This document shows, piece by piece, positions 26,899 through 36,064 of a stretch of DNA of 64,000 nucleotides. The notes under the pieces were generated by a model. The model made no database searches, was not told where the DNA came from, and saw only the letters and a program-made list of their open reading frames with translations. The position numbers and the translations under genes were made by a program. The number at the start of each line of letters is the position of its first letter. Within the stretch, counting starts at the first letter, position 1. Source of the DNA: Actinotalea endophytica (lineage in GTDB: Bacteria > Actinomycetota > Actinomycetes > Actinomycetales > Cellulomonadaceae); NCBI RefSeq assembly GCF_025717005.1, contig NZ_JAOVZU010000006.1:225174-289173 (forward strand), given 5' to 3'.

Positions 26899-26917
26899 CG
26901 CCTGCGGTGCGCAGGCG
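26899..26917. terminator. Short bidirectional hairpin between convergent genes
   Basis: An 8-bp perfect inverted repeat (26899-26906 with 26910-26917) in the 25-bp gap between the amidotransferase-like gene and the XPB helicase gene. It probably ends transcription on both strands. Confidence 0.55.
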
Positions 26918-28567
26918 TCACTCGGCCGGGTCGGCCTCCAGGTCGTGGGAGTCCACGATCGTGTAGGCGTAGCCCTGCTCGGCGAGGAACCGCTGGCGGT
27001 GGGCGGCGAACTCCTGGTCGACGGTGTCGCGGGCGACCACCGCGTAGAAGTGCGCGGTACGCCCGTCGGCCTTGGGACGCATGATCCGGCCGAGCCGCTG
27101 GGCCTCCTCCTGACGTGACCCGAACGAGCCCGAGACCTGGATGGCGACCGCTGCCTCCGGCAGGTCGACGGAGAAGTTCGCGACCTTGCTGACCACCAGC
27201 CGGGAGATCTCCCCGGCCCGGAACGCGTCGAACAGCCGTTGGCGCTCGCGGACCGTGGTCTGACCGGTGAGCAGCGGGGCGTCGAGGTGCTCGGCGAGCT
27301 CGTGCAGCTGGTCCAGGTACTGGCCGATCACCAGCACCTGCTCGTCGGAGTGACGCGCGACGAGCTGCTCGACGACCCGGTTCTTGCCGGACGCCGAGGC
27401 GGCGAGCCGGTAGCGGTCCTCCGGCTCGGCCGTCGCGTAGACCATGCGCTCGGTCTCCGGCAGGGTCAGGCGCACCTCGGTGCACACGGCCGGAGCGATG
27501 TAGCCCTGCGCCTCGATGTCCCGCCACGGAGCGTCGTAGCGCTTGGGCCCGATCAGGGAGAACACCTCGTCCTCGCGACCGTCCTCGCGCACCAGGGTGG
27601 CGGTGAGGCCGAGCCGCCGGCGGGCCTGCAGGTCGGCGGTCATCCGGAAGATCGGTGCGGGCAGCAGGTGCACCTCGTCGTAGACGATCAGCCCCCAGTC
27701 GCGGGCGTCCAGCAGCTCGAGGTGCGGGTAGACGCCCTTCCGCTTCATCGTGAGCACCTGGTAGGTGGCGATCGTGACCGGGCGGACCTCCTTGCGTGCG
27801 CCCGAGTACTCACCGATCTCGTCCTCGGTGAGGGTCGTGCGGCGCAGCAGCTCGTCGCGCCACTGCCGGGCCGCGACGGTGTTCGTCACCAGGATCAGCG
27901 CGGTGGTCTTGGAGTGCGCCATCGCGGCCGCGCCGACGATCGTCTTGCCCGCGCCGCAGGGCAGCACCACGACGCCCGAGCCGCCGTGCCAGAAGGAGTC
28001 GGCGGCCTGCTGCTGGTAGGGCCGCAGCGCCCAGCCGTCGGTCACCAGGTCGATCAGGTGGGCTTCGCCGTCGACGTAGCCGGCCAGGTCCTCGGCGGGC
28101 CAGCCGAGCTTGACCAGGGCCTGCTTGAGGCGACCGCGCTCGGAGGGGTGCACCGCGACGTCGTCGGTGTCGAGCCGCGCGCCGAGCATCCCGGCGGTCC
28201 GCTTGGAGCGCAGCACCTCCTCGAGCACCGCACGGTCGAGCGCGTGCAGCACCAGCCCGTGCGTCGGGTGGTCGACCAGCTGCAACCGGCCGTAGCGGTC
28301 CATCGTCTCGGCGAGGTCGACCAGCAAGGCGTGCGGCACCGGGTAGCGCGAGTACTCGATCAGGGCGTTGACCACCTGCTCGGCGTCGTGGCCGGCCGCT
28401 CGTGCGTTCCAGAGACCGAGCGCGGTCAGCCGGTAGGTGTGCACGTGCTCGGGAGCGCGCTCGAGCTCGGCGAACGGGGCGATCGCGCGACGGGCCTCTT
28501 CCGCTGCGGGGTGGTCGACCTCGAGCAGCAGCGTCTTGTCGCTCTGCACGATCAGCGGTCCGTCCAT
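26918..28567 (-). CDS. XPB/ERCC3-type DNA repair helicase
   Basis: 549 aa. An N-terminal helicase_C_3-like region (residues 1-170) is followed by a superfamily 2 helicase core: LPCGAGKTIVGAAAMAH (Walker A), LILVTNTVAARQWRDEL, VYDEVHLLPAP (DEVH box), LGLTATLVREDGR, and the second RecA domain ending in GSFGSRQEEAQRLGRIMRPK. Bacterial XPB homologues unwind DNA and are thought to act in nucleotide-excision repair. The next gene upstream on the same strand encodes a helicase-associated protein, a standard actinobacterial pair. Confidence 0.94.
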   Translation of the reverse strand: MDGPLIVQSDKTLLLEVDHPAAEEARRAIAPFAELERAPEHVHTYRLTALGLWNARAAGHDAEQVVNALIEYSRYPVPHALLVDLAETMDRYGRLQLVDHPTHGLVLHALDRAVLEEVLRSKRTAGMLGARLDTDDVAVHPSERGRLKQALVKLGWPAEDLAGYVDGEAHLIDLVTDGWALRPYQQQAADSFWHGGSGVVVLPCGAGKTIVGAAAMAHSKTTALILVTNTVAARQWRDELLRRTTLTEDEIGEYSGARKEVRPVTIATYQVLTMKRKGVYPHLELLDARDWGLIVYDEVHLLPAPIFRMTADLQARRRLGLTATLVREDGREDEVFSLIGPKRYDAPWRDIEAQGYIAPAVCTEVRLTLPETERMVYATAEPEDRYRLAASASGKNRVVEQLVARHSDEQVLVIGQYLDQLHELAEHLDAPLLTGQTTVRERQRLFDAFRAGEISRLVVSKVANFSVDLPEAAVAIQVSGSFGSRQEEAQRLGRIMRPKADGRTAHFYAVVARDTVDQEFAAHRQRFLAEQGYAYTIVDSHDLEADPAE

Positions 28568-28617
28568 GCCTCTCCCGTCGAGTGGTCAGGTTGTCGAGTG
28601 GTCAGGCTGTCGATCGG

Positions 28618-30966
28618 TCAGGTTGCCGAGCGGTCGGCGTGCAGGTCCTCGCCGCTGCTCGGCTCGGCCGGCTCGGCGCCGACGATCCGGTGCACCGCGA
28701 CGATGAGCTCGGACTCCCGTTCGGCATCCAGCACACGGACCCGGCCCGCGTCGACCCGGAGCACACGGACCCGGCGCCGGGAGGGCCCGGACGGGCCGGC
28801 CACCTCGAGCCAGACCTCGCGCCCGGCCGCGGCGGCCTCGCGCAGCAGTCCCAACGTCTCGACGGGCTCCGCTGTTCCCTGGTCCTCGGGCTCCGGGTCC
28901 GGTGTCCCGGCCAGGTCGGCCGCGACCCGCTCGAGGCGCCGTCGGCCGAGCGCGGGGTCGGGCACGGTGCGCCGGCGGAGTCGGACCCGGTGCGCCGTTG
29001 GGGTCAGCCGCACGGCGAGGCCGTCGGCGTCCTCGAGAACGGCGGGGAGCCCGGCGGCCCGGACGGCCTCGACGAGCTCTGCGGGTGGCGCCGTGGCGAT
29101 CAGCACGCCCGGTGCGACCAGCCGGGCGCCGAGCCCGCGCATCGCCGCGTGGCCGGTGAGCGTGGCGAGCGCGGCCGGGTCGCCGCGCAGGTAGGCGAGT
29201 GCGCTGCCGGCCCGGACCTGGCCGTGCCGCCTGGCCGCGTCGCTGACCAGGTACTCGAGTGGTTGGGGCACGCCGGTGCGTGCGTGCGCGCCGAGCGCGG
29301 CGAGGATCTCCTCCGCGGTGCGACTGTCCAGCGCGGACCGCACGCTCGCCTCGGTGAAGCGCACGGTGAGCCCGGCGCCGCGCGACTCGACCTCGGCGAT
29401 CTCGGTGAGCAGGGCTGAGAGCCGGTCGCTCGGCCGGCCGGGCACGATGCCGGTCAGGTCCCCGCCGAGCAGGACCTCGTCCACCGGTGCGGGCAGCACT
29501 GCCTCGAGCGCGTCGGCCGTGCGGCTCGCCCACCCGTCCGACTCGTCCGGGCGGCCGTCGGTGCCCGACGCCTCGACGGCGCCGTCGATCAGGTCGAGCA
29601 GGGCACGGGCGTGCGGCGCCAGCACGCCCGCTCCGCTGACCCCGAGCAGGGCGGCCTCGTCCAGCACGGCGCGGACCGCGTGCTCGGTGGGTGCCGTGCG
29701 CGGCGTGCGCCAGGCCAGCTGGGCGTGCACGTCGGCCGGGTCCAGGCGGCCGTCGCCCGCGTCGGCGAGCACCTGGAGCACCGCCGCGCGCAGCCGGGCC
29801 GCCCAGGGCCGGTGGTTCGTGGGGTCGAGCGCGGAGCGCAGCGCGCCGGCGTCGTCGCGGGTCCCCACCAGCCACGGTGCACGGTCGCTGGCCAACCAGG
29901 CGCCGGCGAGCTCCGCCCATCGTTCGCCGATGCCTCGGGAACCCCACTCGTCGGCCAGCGTGGTCGGGCAGAAGACGGGCTCCTCCTCGCCGTCGTCGGC
30001 CACCAGCTGGGCGGCTCCCGCGACCTCGACGAGCACGGCCGCGGTTCCCGCGTCGACGTCCAGGGCGCCGGCCACCCGGCGCAGCTCGCGCACGCCGAGG
30101 CCGCCGGCCCGCAGCACCGGGGCAGGGGTCCGGCCCCAGGTCGCGACCAGCTCGGCGGTCAGTCGGACGGCCTCGAGCGCGTGGCGGGCGGCCTCTCCGG
30201 CCACCAGCCCGGGGTCCACCGGTGTCGGCTCGAGACGGGGCCGGACCGGCGGCTCGGCCCGCAGACGACCGCCGCGCCGCGCGAGTGCCACCTCGCGCGG
30301 CAGGAGGACGTGCTGGGGGTCGCCGACCGCGAGCAGTCCATGCTGCAGGAGCCACGAGACGGCGGTGTGCCCGGGTGCGTCGCGGCTCGGGCTGCGGCCC
30401 ACCGGTGGACCCCACGCGAGCGCGTCGAGGACGGCCGGAGCCCCGGCCGGGGCCGTGTCCAGGAGCTCGGTGATCGCGGCGGGGTCGGCGAGGTGGGCCG
30501 CGATCGCCTCGGGGGACGGGTCGGGCACGCCGAGCACGTCCGCGAGGGCCGCGAGGGTCTCGGGCGTGCGGCGGGCGAGGGTCGTGGACAGGCTCGGGCC
30601 GAGCCCTGCCGGCCAGGGGCCGAGCAGCTCCGCAAGCCCGGGGGTCGCGTGCAGCCCGTCCTCGTCCGCCCAGGCGAGTGCCCGTTCCAGGGCGTCGGCG
30701 ACCCAGTCGGCGGCGTCGGCGCCGAGCGCGGCGGCGACGTCCTCGGCGCTCACCGGGGCCGGCAGGACGAGCAGCGCGTCGAGCGTCGCCAGGACGCCCG
30801 CGTCGACGGTGGCCAGCGCGCGGTCGAGGCTCGCGCGGGTCGTCGCCCGGGCCGCGAGCGCGCGGACGGAGGCGGGCGGCGGTGCGGCCAGGTCGCGGCG
30901 CAGCTCGAGCAGCGCGACGAGGCCGTCCGGGCCCAGCGCACGCAGGTGCTCGGTGAACGTGGCCAT
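28618..30966 (-). CDS. Helicase-associated protein paired with XPB
   Basis: 782 aa, Ala/Leu/Arg-rich, matching the actinobacterial helicase-associated / helicase C-terminal-domain proteins that precede XPB genes. The N terminus (FTEHLRALGPDGLVALLELRRDL) and a C-terminal segment with YLVSDAARRHGQVRAGSALAYLRG look helical; no ATP-binding motifs are present. It probably binds or regulates the XPB helicase, though its action is not established. The ATG at 30966 lies seven bases after TATCGT, so the operon is likely leaderless and divergent from the gene at 31027. Confidence 0.88.
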   Translation of the reverse strand: MATFTEHLRALGPDGLVALLELRRDLAAPPPASVRALAARATTRASLDRALATVDAGVLATLDALLVLPAPVSAEDVAAALGADAADWVADALERALAWADEDGLHATPGLAELLGPWPAGLGPSLSTTLARRTPETLAALADVLGVPDPSPEAIAAHLADPAAITELLDTAPAGAPAVLDALAWGPPVGRSPSRDAPGHTAVSWLLQHGLLAVGDPQHVLLPREVALARRGGRLRAEPPVRPRLEPTPVDPGLVAGEAARHALEAVRLTAELVATWGRTPAPVLRAGGLGVRELRRVAGALDVDAGTAAVLVEVAGAAQLVADDGEEEPVFCPTTLADEWGSRGIGERWAELAGAWLASDRAPWLVGTRDDAGALRSALDPTNHRPWAARLRAAVLQVLADAGDGRLDPADVHAQLAWRTPRTAPTEHAVRAVLDEAALLGVSGAGVLAPHARALLDLIDGAVEASGTDGRPDESDGWASRTADALEAVLPAPVDEVLLGGDLTGIVPGRPSDRLSALLTEIAEVESRGAGLTVRFTEASVRSALDSRTAEEILAALGAHARTGVPQPLEYLVSDAARRHGQVRAGSALAYLRGDPAALATLTGHAAMRGLGARLVAPGVLIATAPPAELVEAVRAAGLPAVLEDADGLAVRLTPTAHRVRLRRRTVPDPALGRRRLERVAADLAGTPDPEPEDQGTAEPVETLGLLREAAAAGREVWLEVAGPSGPSRRRVRVLRVDAGRVRVLDAERESELIVAVHRIVGAEPAEPSSGEDLHADRSAT

Positions 30967-31026
30967 CCGCACCACGATACGGCGGCCGTCGCGCCCGGCC
31001 GGGCGCGGGCCCTTAGCATCGTCGCC

Positions 31027-31371
31027 GTGGAGATCGTCAAGAACCTGCTGCTGGTGCTGCACTTCGTCGGGCTCGCGAGCCTGCTGGGTGGGTTCCTGGT
31101 GCAGATGAAGCCCGCGGTGAAGACCGTCAACCCGGCGATGCTGCACGGCGCCCTGACCCAGCTGGTCACGGGGGTCGCGCTGGTCGGGGTGATCGAGGCG
31201 ATCGGCGAGCACGAGCTCAACTACCCGAAGATCATGACGAAGACGGCCGTGCTGCTGGTGATCACGGGCCTGGTCTTCGTGTTCCGCGGTCGCGAGCGGG
31301 TACCCACCGGGGTGTGGGGCGCGATCGGTGGGCTCACGCTGCTCAACATCGTGCTGGCGGTGTTCTGGTAG
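31027..31371 (+). CDS. Small integral membrane protein
   Basis: 114 aa with four predicted membrane helices: LLLVLHFVGLASLLGGFLV, LTQLVTGVALVGVIEAIG, AVLLVITGLVFVFRG and GAIGGLTLLNIVLAVFW. The Lys/Asn/Pro-rich loops are short. The type is common in actinobacteria but has no assigned function. The start is a GTG at 31027, seven bases after TAGCAT (leaderless). It is divergent from the helicase-associated gene, about 60 bases away. Confidence 0.8.
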   Translation: MEIVKNLLLVLHFVGLASLLGGFLVQMKPAVKTVNPAMLHGALTQLVTGVALVGVIEAIGEHELNYPKIMTKTAVLLVITGLVFVFRGRERVPTGVWGAIGGLTLLNIVLAVFW

Positions 31372-31451
31372 GCCCGTTCGGGTGCAATCCCGACGACCGG
31401 CCGGGGAACCGGCCGGTACCCTGGTTCCTGCCCTGACAGAAGGAGACTGCG

Positions 31452-31835
31452 GTGCCCACGGGCAAGGTCAAGTGGTTCGACGCCGAGCGCGGGTTCGGCT
31501 TCATCGCCGGTGACGACGGCGGCGAGGTCTTCCTGCACGCCTCGGCGCTGCCGGCCGGGTCCACGCCGCCCAAGCCGGGCTCGCGCGTGGAGTACGGCGT
31601 GGCCGACGGCCGTCGCGGTCCGTCGGCGTTGTCGGTGACGTTGCTCGACCCGCCGCCGTCGGTCGTGAAGGGCCAGCGCAAGCCTGCCGAGGACATGGCG
31701 ATCATCGTCGAGGACCTCATCAAGGAGCTCGACCGGATCGGCAACGGGCTGCGGCACGGTCGCTACCCGGAGCGGGCTCGCGGCCAGAAGGTCGGCGCGA
31801 TCCTGCGTGCCGTCGCCGAGCAGCTCGAGGCCTGA
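31452..31835 (+). CDS. Cold-shock protein with C-terminal extension (CspA family)
   Basis: 127 aa. Residues 1-65 are a cold-shock OB fold with RNP1 KGKVKWFDAERGFGFI-type residues (TGKVKWFDAERGFGFIAGDDG) and RNP2 EVFLHASAL. Residues 70-127 are a helical extension (VVKGQRKPAEDMAIIVEDLI...) typical of the longer actinobacterial CspB-like proteins. It binds single-stranded RNA or DNA as a chaperone. The GTG start has AAGGAGA upstream. Its TGA overlaps the DUF3027 start (TGATG), so the two are coupled. Confidence 0.92.
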   Translation: MPTGKVKWFDAERGFGFIAGDDGGEVFLHASALPAGSTPPKPGSRVEYGVADGRRGPSALSVTLLDPPPSVVKGQRKPAEDMAIIVEDLIKELDRIGNGLRHGRYPERARGQKVGAILRAVAEQLEA

Positions 31836-32788
31836 TGCCCAGCGCCACGGACACCGTCCTCGACGCCGCGGTCGAGCTCGCCCGGTCTGCCGCGGAGGAG
31901 ATCGCCGGCGACCCCGGGCTCGTCGGTGAGCACCTCGGCCTCGTCCACGAGAGCGAGCGTCTGGTCTCGCACCGGTTCGCGACCACGGCCTCGGGCTACC
32001 CGGGTTGGGCGTGGACGGTCACGGTCGCGCGCGTGCCGCGTGGCCGGACCGCGACGGTCTGCGAGGTGGACCTGCTCCCGGGTGACGACGCGCTGCTCGC
32101 GCCGGCCTGGGTGCCGTGGGCCGACCGGCTCCGTCCCGGCGACCTGGGGCCGGGCGACGTGCTGCCGTTCCTCGCCGACGACGAGCGCCTGGACCAGGGG
32201 TACGAGGCGACGGGTGACGAGGACGCCGACCGGGTGGCTGTCGTCGAGCTCGGCCTCGGCCGCCCCCGGGTGCTGTCCGCCGCCGGCCGCGCCAACGCCG
32301 CGGACCGCTGGTATGCGGGCTCGCACGGCCCGATGGCACCGACGGCGCTGGCCGCCAGCGCACCGTGCTCGACCTGCGGCTTCCTGGTGCTGCTCGCCGG
32401 GTCGTTGCGCACGACGTTCGGCGTGTGCGCCAACGAGTGGTCCCCGGACGACGGTCGCGTCGTGAGCATGGACCACGGGTGCGGGGCGCACTCCGAGACG
32501 GATCTCGCCCAGCCGGCGAGCGACTGGCCCGACCCGCCGAGCGGGTCGGCCGAGGTCGAGGTCGTCTCTCTCGACACTGCGGTGGCCGAGGTGCCCGCGG
32601 CGGAGGCGTCGGACGACGTGCCTGCCGACGCGCTGCCTGGCGAGGACGTGCCGGCGGACGAGCCGGTGGCCGTCGACGAGCCCGTGGCCGTCGAGGAGGC
32701 TGCGCCGGCCGACGACGCCGGGGCCTCCGCCGACGACACCCCCGCCGCCGAGGCGCCGGTCGACGAGTCGGCGGACCCGGAGGCGTGA
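31835..32788 (+). CDS. DUF3027 protein
   Basis: 317 aa, matching DUF3027. The conserved core (residues 10-240) contains GYPGWAWTVTVARVPRGRTATVCEVDLLPGDDALLAPAWVPW and a CSTCGF ... CANEWSPDDGRVVSMDHGCGAHSE segment with four cysteines that could bind zinc. The last 80 residues are acidic Ala/Asp/Glu/Val/Pro-rich and probably disordered. The biochemical role is unknown. It lies between a cold-shock protein and a sacsin-like ATPase with overlapping start and stop codons on both sides, a tight three-gene operon. Confidence 0.9.
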   Translation: MPSATDTVLDAAVELARSAAEEIAGDPGLVGEHLGLVHESERLVSHRFATTASGYPGWAWTVTVARVPRGRTATVCEVDLLPGDDALLAPAWVPWADRLRPGDLGPGDVLPFLADDERLDQGYEATGDEDADRVAVVELGLGRPRVLSAAGRANAADRWYAGSHGPMAPTALAASAPCSTCGFLVLLAGSLRTTFGVCANEWSPDDGRVVSMDHGCGAHSETDLAQPASDWPDPPSGSAEVEVVSLDTAVAEVPAAEASDDVPADALPGEDVPADEPVAVDEPVAVEEAAPADDAGASADDTPAAEAPVDESADPEA

Positions 32789-35688
32789 CCAGCACCTCGC
32801 TGCCCTCCGTGGCCGCGAGGCTACGGGCGGCCACGCTCGCCGCATGGGCCGACCATCCCGGCCGGTTCCGCGAGGACGCCAACGCCGAGGAGGACCACGC
32901 CGCGGGCTGGTACCGCGACCGTGTGGTCGTCGAGCTCGCCCAGAACGCTGCGGACGCGGCGCAGGCCGCGGGCCGACCGGGCCGGTTGCTGCTCCGGCTC
33001 TCGGCCGACGGCCGCACGCTCGTGGCCGCGAACACCGGGGCGCCGCTGGACGGTGCGGGCCTGACCTCGCTCGCGTCCCTGCGCGCGTCGGCCAAGCGCG
33101 GCGTCGCGAGCGTCGGGCGCTTCGGCGTCGGCTTCGCCGCGGTGCGATCGGTGGCCGACGAGGTCGCGGTCGTCTCGACCACCGGCGCCGTGCACTTCTC
33201 CGCGGTCCGCACGGCCATCGAGCTCGCGGCGCTGCCGGCGCTCGTCGAGGAGGTCGACGCGCGCGCGGGCGCGCTACCGGTGCTCCGGCTGCCGTTCGAC
33301 GGCGCCGGCCCGGCCGCGGAGGGTGTGCTGGACGGTGGCTGGGACACGGCGGTCGTGCTGCACCTGCGCGACGACTCCGCGGTCGCCGAGGTCCGGTCCC
33401 AGCTCATGGGGCTCGACGACGCGCTGCTGCTGGCCCTGCCCGGGCTGGCCTCGGTCGAGATCGAGGTGGACGGCACCTCGCGCACGCTCGCGGAGGTCGC
33501 CGCGCGGTGGGTCACGGTCACGGCGACCGGCCGTCTGGACCCCGGGCTGCTCGCCGAGCGGCCGGTCGAGGAGCGTGAGCGGACCGACTGGCGTGTCACC
33601 TGGGCCGTGCCGACCTCGGGGGCGGGGGTGCGCCGCGTCGTGCACGCTCCGACCCCCACCGACGACCCCTGTGGGGTGCCCGCGCTGCTGATCGGCACGT
33701 TCCCGCTGGATCCCGGCCGCCGGCGTGTGGCGCCGGGCCCGATCGCCGATCTCCTCGTGGCCGAGGCCGGGCGGCTGTGGCCCGATCTCCTGGTGGCCTG
33801 CCGCCGCGCGGCCGAGCAGGGTGATCCGGCGCCCGACCCGCTCGACCTCCTGCCGTCCGGCTTCCCGGCGGGAGCGCTCGACGCGGCGCTGCGCACGGCG
33901 GTGGTCGACGCGACCAGGGACGCCCCGGTGCTGCCGACCGCGTCGGCCTGGGTGACGCCGCGCGAGGCTGCCGCCCTGGCGGCGCCGTGGGACGGGGGCG
34001 ATGCGGCCGGGCTGCTCGGCGGCTGGTTCGACACCCTGGTGCAGGTCGGCCCGGGCCGGCGCGACGAGCTCCGGGTCCTCGAGGTCGCGACGGTCGGCCT
34101 CGGTGAGCTGGTCGAGCAGCTGCCGGTGACCGACCCGGCCGCGCTGCGCGAGGTCTACGGCCTGCTGGCCTCGAGCCCGTCCGGCGACCTCGACGAGCTC
34201 GGCGCCGCCCCGGTGCCACTGGTCGACGGTCGGGTCGTGCGCGGTGCGCGCGGCACCGTCGTGGTCGAGGGGGTCGGCGCCGACGTGCTCGCGCCGCTGG
34301 TCACCTGGGGTCTGCGGGTGGTGCACCCCGAGGCCGCGCACCCGGTGCTCGAACGGCTCGGTGCGGTGCGGGCCGGGGCGGGCGAGCTCGCCTGCCACCC
34401 GGTGCTGCGCGACCACGTCCTGGACGGCGACCCCGATGCCGCCGATGTGCTGCTCGGCCTGGTCGAGGCGGCGCCGGCCACCGAGGACCCGGGCTGGTGG
34501 TCCCACGTGCTGCTCGAGGTCGGCGGCGGAGACGCGGACGGCGAGATCGCTCCGGCACGAGAGCTGGTCCTGCCGGGCAGCCCGGCCGCCGGCTGGTTCG
34601 ACCCCGAGGTCCTGCCGCCCGTCGGCGCGGCCGTCGTGGCCCGCTGGGGCGAGGTGCTGGAACGCGTCGGGGTGCGCGGTGGGCTCGTCGTGGAACGCGT
34701 CGACGACCTCGTGGCCGACGCGCTCGACGGCTGGGAGGACTACCTCGACACGACCGGTGCGGTGGACGACGGCGAGCTGCTCGTGGTGGCGGACCTGGAT
34801 GCCGTCCGCGACTGGCCGGGCGTCCTGGTGGCGCTCGCCGACCACCCCGAGCTGATCGCTCCGGTGCGGGCCGCCGACGGCGCCCTCGTGCCGTCCTACG
34901 TGGCCTGGCGGCTGCGCGACGAGCCCGGGCTCGGCACCGGCCGGCCGTTCGCGCTGCCCGGCGCGGACCGCTCGGCCGGCGTGCTCGCGCACCTGGACCC
35001 CACGCCGGCGGTGCTGGCCGGGCTCGGCCCGCACGCCGAGCCGTTGCTGCGCGCCCTGGGCGGGGTCGGCGGGGCGGACGGGCTGGCGACCGAGGACTGG
35101 GCGCTGCTGCTCGACGACCTGGTCGAGGGCGACGCGGTTCCGCTGGACCTCGCGGTGGACGTGTGGCGCGCGCTCGCCGCGCACGTCGACGACCTGGGTG
35201 AGCTCGCCGAGGTGCCCACCCTGCCCGGCTGGGACGGCAGCGGCGCGCGCGCCTACCCGGCCGACGAGCTGGTGGTCGCCGATCCGCAGTGGCGGCGGCA
35301 CCCCGCGGCGTGGCCGGTGCTGCCCGCGCCGGCCGGCCTCGCCGAGGCCGTCGCCGACGCCCTGGGCCTGGACCTCGCGGCCGACCGGGCGCCGGGCGAG
35401 GTCGCCTCGGGCGGGACCCGGCGGCCGGTGTCGCAGGCGGTCGTCGGGCTGGTCCCCGGGCTTCCTGGCTCGGTGATCCACCACGAGACCCTCGAGGTCG
35501 ACGGGCACCGGCTCGCGTGGTGGCTCGCCGACGATCTCCACGTGACCGACGACGGGCTCGCGGACGGTCTCGCCGCCGTGGCGGGCTGGCACCTCAGGCA
35601 TGTGCTCGCCCGCGTCCTGGCCGCAGGGCCGGATCCGTCGCAGGCGGCGGCCGCCCGGACCGAGGCGCTCCTCGACTCGCTGGACTGA
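32785..35688 (+). CDS. Sacsin-type GHKL ATPase, large protein
   Basis: 967 aa. The N-terminal 200 residues are a GHKL (Hsp90/histidine-kinase-like) ATPase as in sacsin: VVVELAQNAADAA (N box), GLTSLASLRASAKR, and VGRFGVGFAAVRSVADEVAVVS (G box). The rest is Ala/Val/Leu-rich without recognised domains. Members are found beside DUF3027 and Csp genes in actinobacteria; a chaperone-like role is suspected but unproven. Start: GTG at 32785 overlaps the DUF3027 stop (GTGA). The frame continues upstream inside DUF3027, but that part is not protein-like. Confidence 0.85.
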   Translation: MTSTSLPSVAARLRAATLAAWADHPGRFREDANAEEDHAAGWYRDRVVVELAQNAADAAQAAGRPGRLLLRLSADGRTLVAANTGAPLDGAGLTSLASLRASAKRGVASVGRFGVGFAAVRSVADEVAVVSTTGAVHFSAVRTAIELAALPALVEEVDARAGALPVLRLPFDGAGPAAEGVLDGGWDTAVVLHLRDDSAVAEVRSQLMGLDDALLLALPGLASVEIEVDGTSRTLAEVAARWVTVTATGRLDPGLLAERPVEERERTDWRVTWAVPTSGAGVRRVVHAPTPTDDPCGVPALLIGTFPLDPGRRRVAPGPIADLLVAEAGRLWPDLLVACRRAAEQGDPAPDPLDLLPSGFPAGALDAALRTAVVDATRDAPVLPTASAWVTPREAAALAAPWDGGDAAGLLGGWFDTLVQVGPGRRDELRVLEVATVGLGELVEQLPVTDPAALREVYGLLASSPSGDLDELGAAPVPLVDGRVVRGARGTVVVEGVGADVLAPLVTWGLRVVHPEAAHPVLERLGAVRAGAGELACHPVLRDHVLDGDPDAADVLLGLVEAAPATEDPGWWSHVLLEVGGGDADGEIAPARELVLPGSPAAGWFDPEVLPPVGAAVVARWGEVLERVGVRGGLVVERVDDLVADALDGWEDYLDTTGAVDDGELLVVADLDAVRDWPGVLVALADHPELIAPVRAADGALVPSYVAWRLRDEPGLGTGRPFALPGADRSAGVLAHLDPTPAVLAGLGPHAEPLLRALGGVGGADGLATEDWALLLDDLVEGDAVPLDLAVDVWRALAAHVDDLGELAEVPTLPGWDGSGARAYPADELVVADPQWRRHPAAWPVLPAPAGLAEAVADALGLDLAADRAPGEVASGGTRRPVSQAVVGLVPGLPGSVIHHETLEVDGHRLAWWLADDLHVTDDGLADGLAAVAGWHLRHVLARVLAAGPDPSQAAAARTEALLDSLD

Positions 35689-35699
35689 GGCCGTCGACG

Positions 35700-35921
35700 T
35701 CAGCCGGCGGCGCTGCGGTGCCGGCGCTCCCAGAGCAGCCCGAAGCCGCCGAGCGCGATCCCGGTGAGGCAGACCCACACGCCGTGGCCGGTCGAGACGC
35801 CGGCGAGCGCGAGCACACCGATCACGACCAGGGCGACCACCCAGATCGCGATGCCGCCCCAGAACACCCGTCGCAGGTCGACCTGGAGCGGGGCGACCCG
35901 GCTCGGCTCGAGGATCCGCAC
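35700..35921 (-). CDS. DUF2530 small membrane protein
   Basis: 73 aa with two membrane helices (about 21-41 and 46-64), matching DUF2530: VAPLQVDLRRVFWGGIAIWVVAL and a C-terminal GFGLLWERRH. The GTG start at 35921 follows TACGCT by six bases (leaderless). The function is unknown; it is a small inner-membrane protein found across actinobacteria. Confidence 0.85.
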   Translation of the reverse strand: MRILEPSRVAPLQVDLRRVFWGGIAIWVVALVVIGVLALAGVSTGHGVWVCLTGIALGGFGLLWERRHRSAAG

Positions 35922-36013
35922 CCGCTCAGCGTAGGGCCACGGCGGCCGTGGATCGGGGTGGTGCGCCCGCCGGCGGCCGAGGTGGCTTTGCGCCGGTTCG
36001 ACCCGGCGTTCAT

Positions 36014-36033
36014 CATGTGTACGTCTTCACATG
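36014..36033 (+). promoter_or_regulatory. CATGTG-N8-CACATG palindrome, CRP/GlxR-like operator candidate
   Basis: A perfect 6-bp dyad containing TGTGT-N6-TCACA, one base off the CRP/GlxR consensus TGTGA-N6-TCACA. It ends 31 bases before the start of the NCS2 permease gene, a good place for a regulator to act on that promoter. Confidence 0.5.
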
Positions 36034-36064
36034 GTGGACACACAGGTCTGCTTGGCTGTGCGCC

